Of a DNA stretch of 6,069 nucleotides, positions 4,786 through 6,069 are shown piece after piece. How positions within the stretch are numbered: position 1 is the stretch's first letter; every line of letters begins with the position of its first letter. The notes beneath the pieces are model-generated. The model did no database searches. It worked only from the letters and a program-made list of their open reading frames with translations, and was not told the DNA's origin. Position numbers and translations under genes: made by a program. Source of the DNA: Candidatus Saccharimonadota bacterium (GTDB lineage: Bacteria; Patescibacteriota; Saccharimonadia; Saccharimonadales; UBA4665). The stretch covers positions 1-6,069 of the forward strand of contig JAQGGU010000048.1 in NCBI GenBank assembly GCA_028289265.1. Direction: 5' to 3'.

Positions 4786-6069
4786 ATGGTAAAGAAACAA
4801 GCTACACGATTTGTCTGCACTAACTGCGGGGCTATGACTAGTGCCTGGGCAGGCAAATGCCCCCAATGCGGTGAATGGAATACTCTTCAGGAGGAAGCGC
4901 CTATCATGGTAAATACAAGCGGCGGCTCAGTTGGTTTGCAGGGTAATGTACTGCAAGCGCAGGCCGTGAGTGAGCTTGTACGTAGTGACAACAAGCGCCT
5001 TACTACAGGTATGTCGGATGTCGATACCATCTTAGGCGGTGGTATAGTTGCGGGAAGTGTTAACCTAATTGCAGGCCAACCGGGTATTGGTAAAAGTACC
5101 CTTTTATTACAACTGGCATATGCAGTTGCCGGACATGCTAGCGTACTGTACATAAGCGGTGAAGAGTCGGCCCATCAGGTTGGACTACGTGCGGACCGTC
5201 TGGGGGCTACACGCTCAAAACTTCAGCTCGCTACCAGCACTTCCGCCGATGATATCGCGGCAACTATCGCGAGTGGTACATATGACCTGGTCATCGTGGA
5301 TTCAATACAGACGATAGCTGCCAGTGCGGTCAGCTCCAGTGCTGGAACAGTGTCGCAGATTACGAATAGCACCCACCTCATCATGGCTGCTGCGAAACAG
5401 GTGAATACTGCCGTTATCCTAGTTGGTCATGTCACTAAAGAAGGCGCTATTGCCGGTCCTAAAGTACTCGAGCACGTGGTAGATGTAGTTCTGCAACTGG
5501 AGGGTGACCGTTACGGCGGTTTTAAGATACTGCGTGCGGTGAAGAACCGTTTTGGTTCGACGAACGAAGCCGGCATCTTTGAGATGGTCGAAACTGGGCT
5601 TCAGCCCGTTGATAATCCTTCAGCTGCCCTTCTTGAAGAGCGTCAAGTCAGCGACGGTTCTGTCGTCTTAGCGACACTTGAAGGCACGAGGCCTTTGCTG
5701 GTCGAGGTGCAAGCCCTAGTCAATAAGACGAGCTATGGTTATCCAAAGCGCGCTGCCAGTGGTATAGACCTTAACCGGGTGAACTTACTTATAGCTATGC
5801 TTGAACGCCGTACCAAACTCAATCTTGCGGAACAAGATATTTATATCAATATAGTCGGTGGTATGCGTATAACCGAGCCGGCAGCTGATCTTGCTGTCTG
5901 TATGGCTATCGGTTCGGCTTCAAAGGGCTTACAACTCAAGAAAAATGCTGTTGTCTTTGGTGAAATCGGTCTTTCTGGAGAGGTTCGTCATGTGCCGTTC
6001 GCTGAGAAGCGTATTGCTGAAGCCAAGAAACTTGGTTTTGAATCGGCTATCGGGCCTCGTCACAAGGGT
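4786..6069 (+). CDS. radA: DNA repair protein RadA (Sms), 3' end outside window
   Basis: The frame is open for 428 codons to the window edge; RadA is usually about 450 residues, so only the last few tens are missing. RadA is a hexameric ATPase that drives branch migration in RecA-dependent recombination and repair. Domains in order: a C4 zinc finger (C11, C14, C25, C28); a RecA-like core with Walker A GQPGIGKST (97-105, K103), the RadA signature SGEES (124-128), Walker B LVIVDS (168-173), SAGTVSQI (185-192) and the RadA-specific KNRFG (253-257); then a Lon-protease-like C-terminal domain from about 268, with ASGIDLNRVNLL and GGMRITEPAADLA. Walker A has Gln where Glu or Asp is more usual. The Lon catalytic serine is not seen, as normal for RadA. 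ATG 4786 is the only sensible start: in-frame TGA lies at 4768-4770 and later Met codons lose the zinc finger. The gene is 90 bp downstream of the HExxH gene with its own promoter, and near clpC as in Firmicutes. Confidence 0.97.
   Translation, partial: MVKKQATRFVCTNCGAMTSAWAGKCPQCGEWNTLQEEAPIMVNTSGGSVGLQGNVLQAQAVSELVRSDNKRLTTGMSDVDTILGGGIVAGSVNLIAGQPGIGKSTLLLQLAYAVAGHASVLYISGEESAHQVGLRADRLGATRSKLQLATSTSADDIAATIASGTYDLVIVDSIQTIAASAVSSSAGTVSQITNSTHLIMAAAKQVNTAVILVGHVTKEGAIAGPKVLEHVVDVVLQLEGDRYGGFKILRAVKNRFGSTNEAGIFEMVETGLQPVDNPSAALLEERQVSDGSVVLATLEGTRPLLVEVQALVNKTSYGYPKRAASGIDLNRVNLLIAMLERRTKLNLAEQDIYINIVGGMRITEPAADLAVCMAIGSASKGLQLKKNAVVFGEIGLSGEVRHVPFAEKRIAEAKKLGFESAIGPRHKG

Noticed and set aside
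1..6069. Alternative genetic code (UGA as Gly), known in some Patescibacteria
   Set aside because: No in-frame TGA occurs in any of the genes, Gly is encoded by GGN throughout, and the TGA just upstream of radA behaves as an ordinary stop.

Overview
The window looks like chromosomal DNA from a small-genome bacterium, most likely of the Patescibacteria/CPR group. Saccharibacteria (TM7) is my best guess, from the feel of the ClpC and hypothetical proteins and the short gene starts; no database search backs it. The standard genetic code fits every gene: Trp is TGG, the four stops seen are TAG, TAA, TAA and TAG, and no in-frame TGA occurs. All genes are on the + strand.

Layout: (1) 1-312 is the C-terminal end of nusA, closed by a near-perfect intrinsic terminator at 406-433. 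(2) 470-865 encodes an unrecognised 131-residue protein with two membrane segments and an acidic tail. (3) 866-1179 is a regulatory region. It holds a perfect CIRCE (HrcA operator) at 929-955 whose 9-nt spacer carries the -35 of a consensus-like promoter (-10 at 961-966), followed by a roughly 200-nt structured leader. (4) 1180-3660 is clpC, a complete two-ring AAA+ unfoldase of 826 residues. (5) 3712-4695 encodes a membrane-anchored protein with an HExxH zinc-peptidase motif and a long C-terminal coiled coil. (6) 4786-6069 is radA (DNA repair and recombination ATPase), cut by the window end after 428 codons.

Together: clpC appears to be a heat-shock gene controlled by HrcA. The clpC-radA linkage recalls the Bacillus ctsR-mcsA-mcsB-clpC-radA operon, but ctsR/mcsA/mcsB are absent from this window and a putative extracytoplasmic metallopeptidase sits between the two genes. 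Both genes after clpC have an extended -10 promoter placed so that the transcript would begin at or within a few bases of the start codon. They are therefore probably expressed separately from clpC, as leaderless or nearly leaderless mRNAs.

I see no CRISPR array, tRNA, rRNA, insertion sequence or sign of recent gene transfer. The least explained parts are the HExxH/coiled-coil protein, the clpC leader, and the overlapping hairpins upstream of radA.
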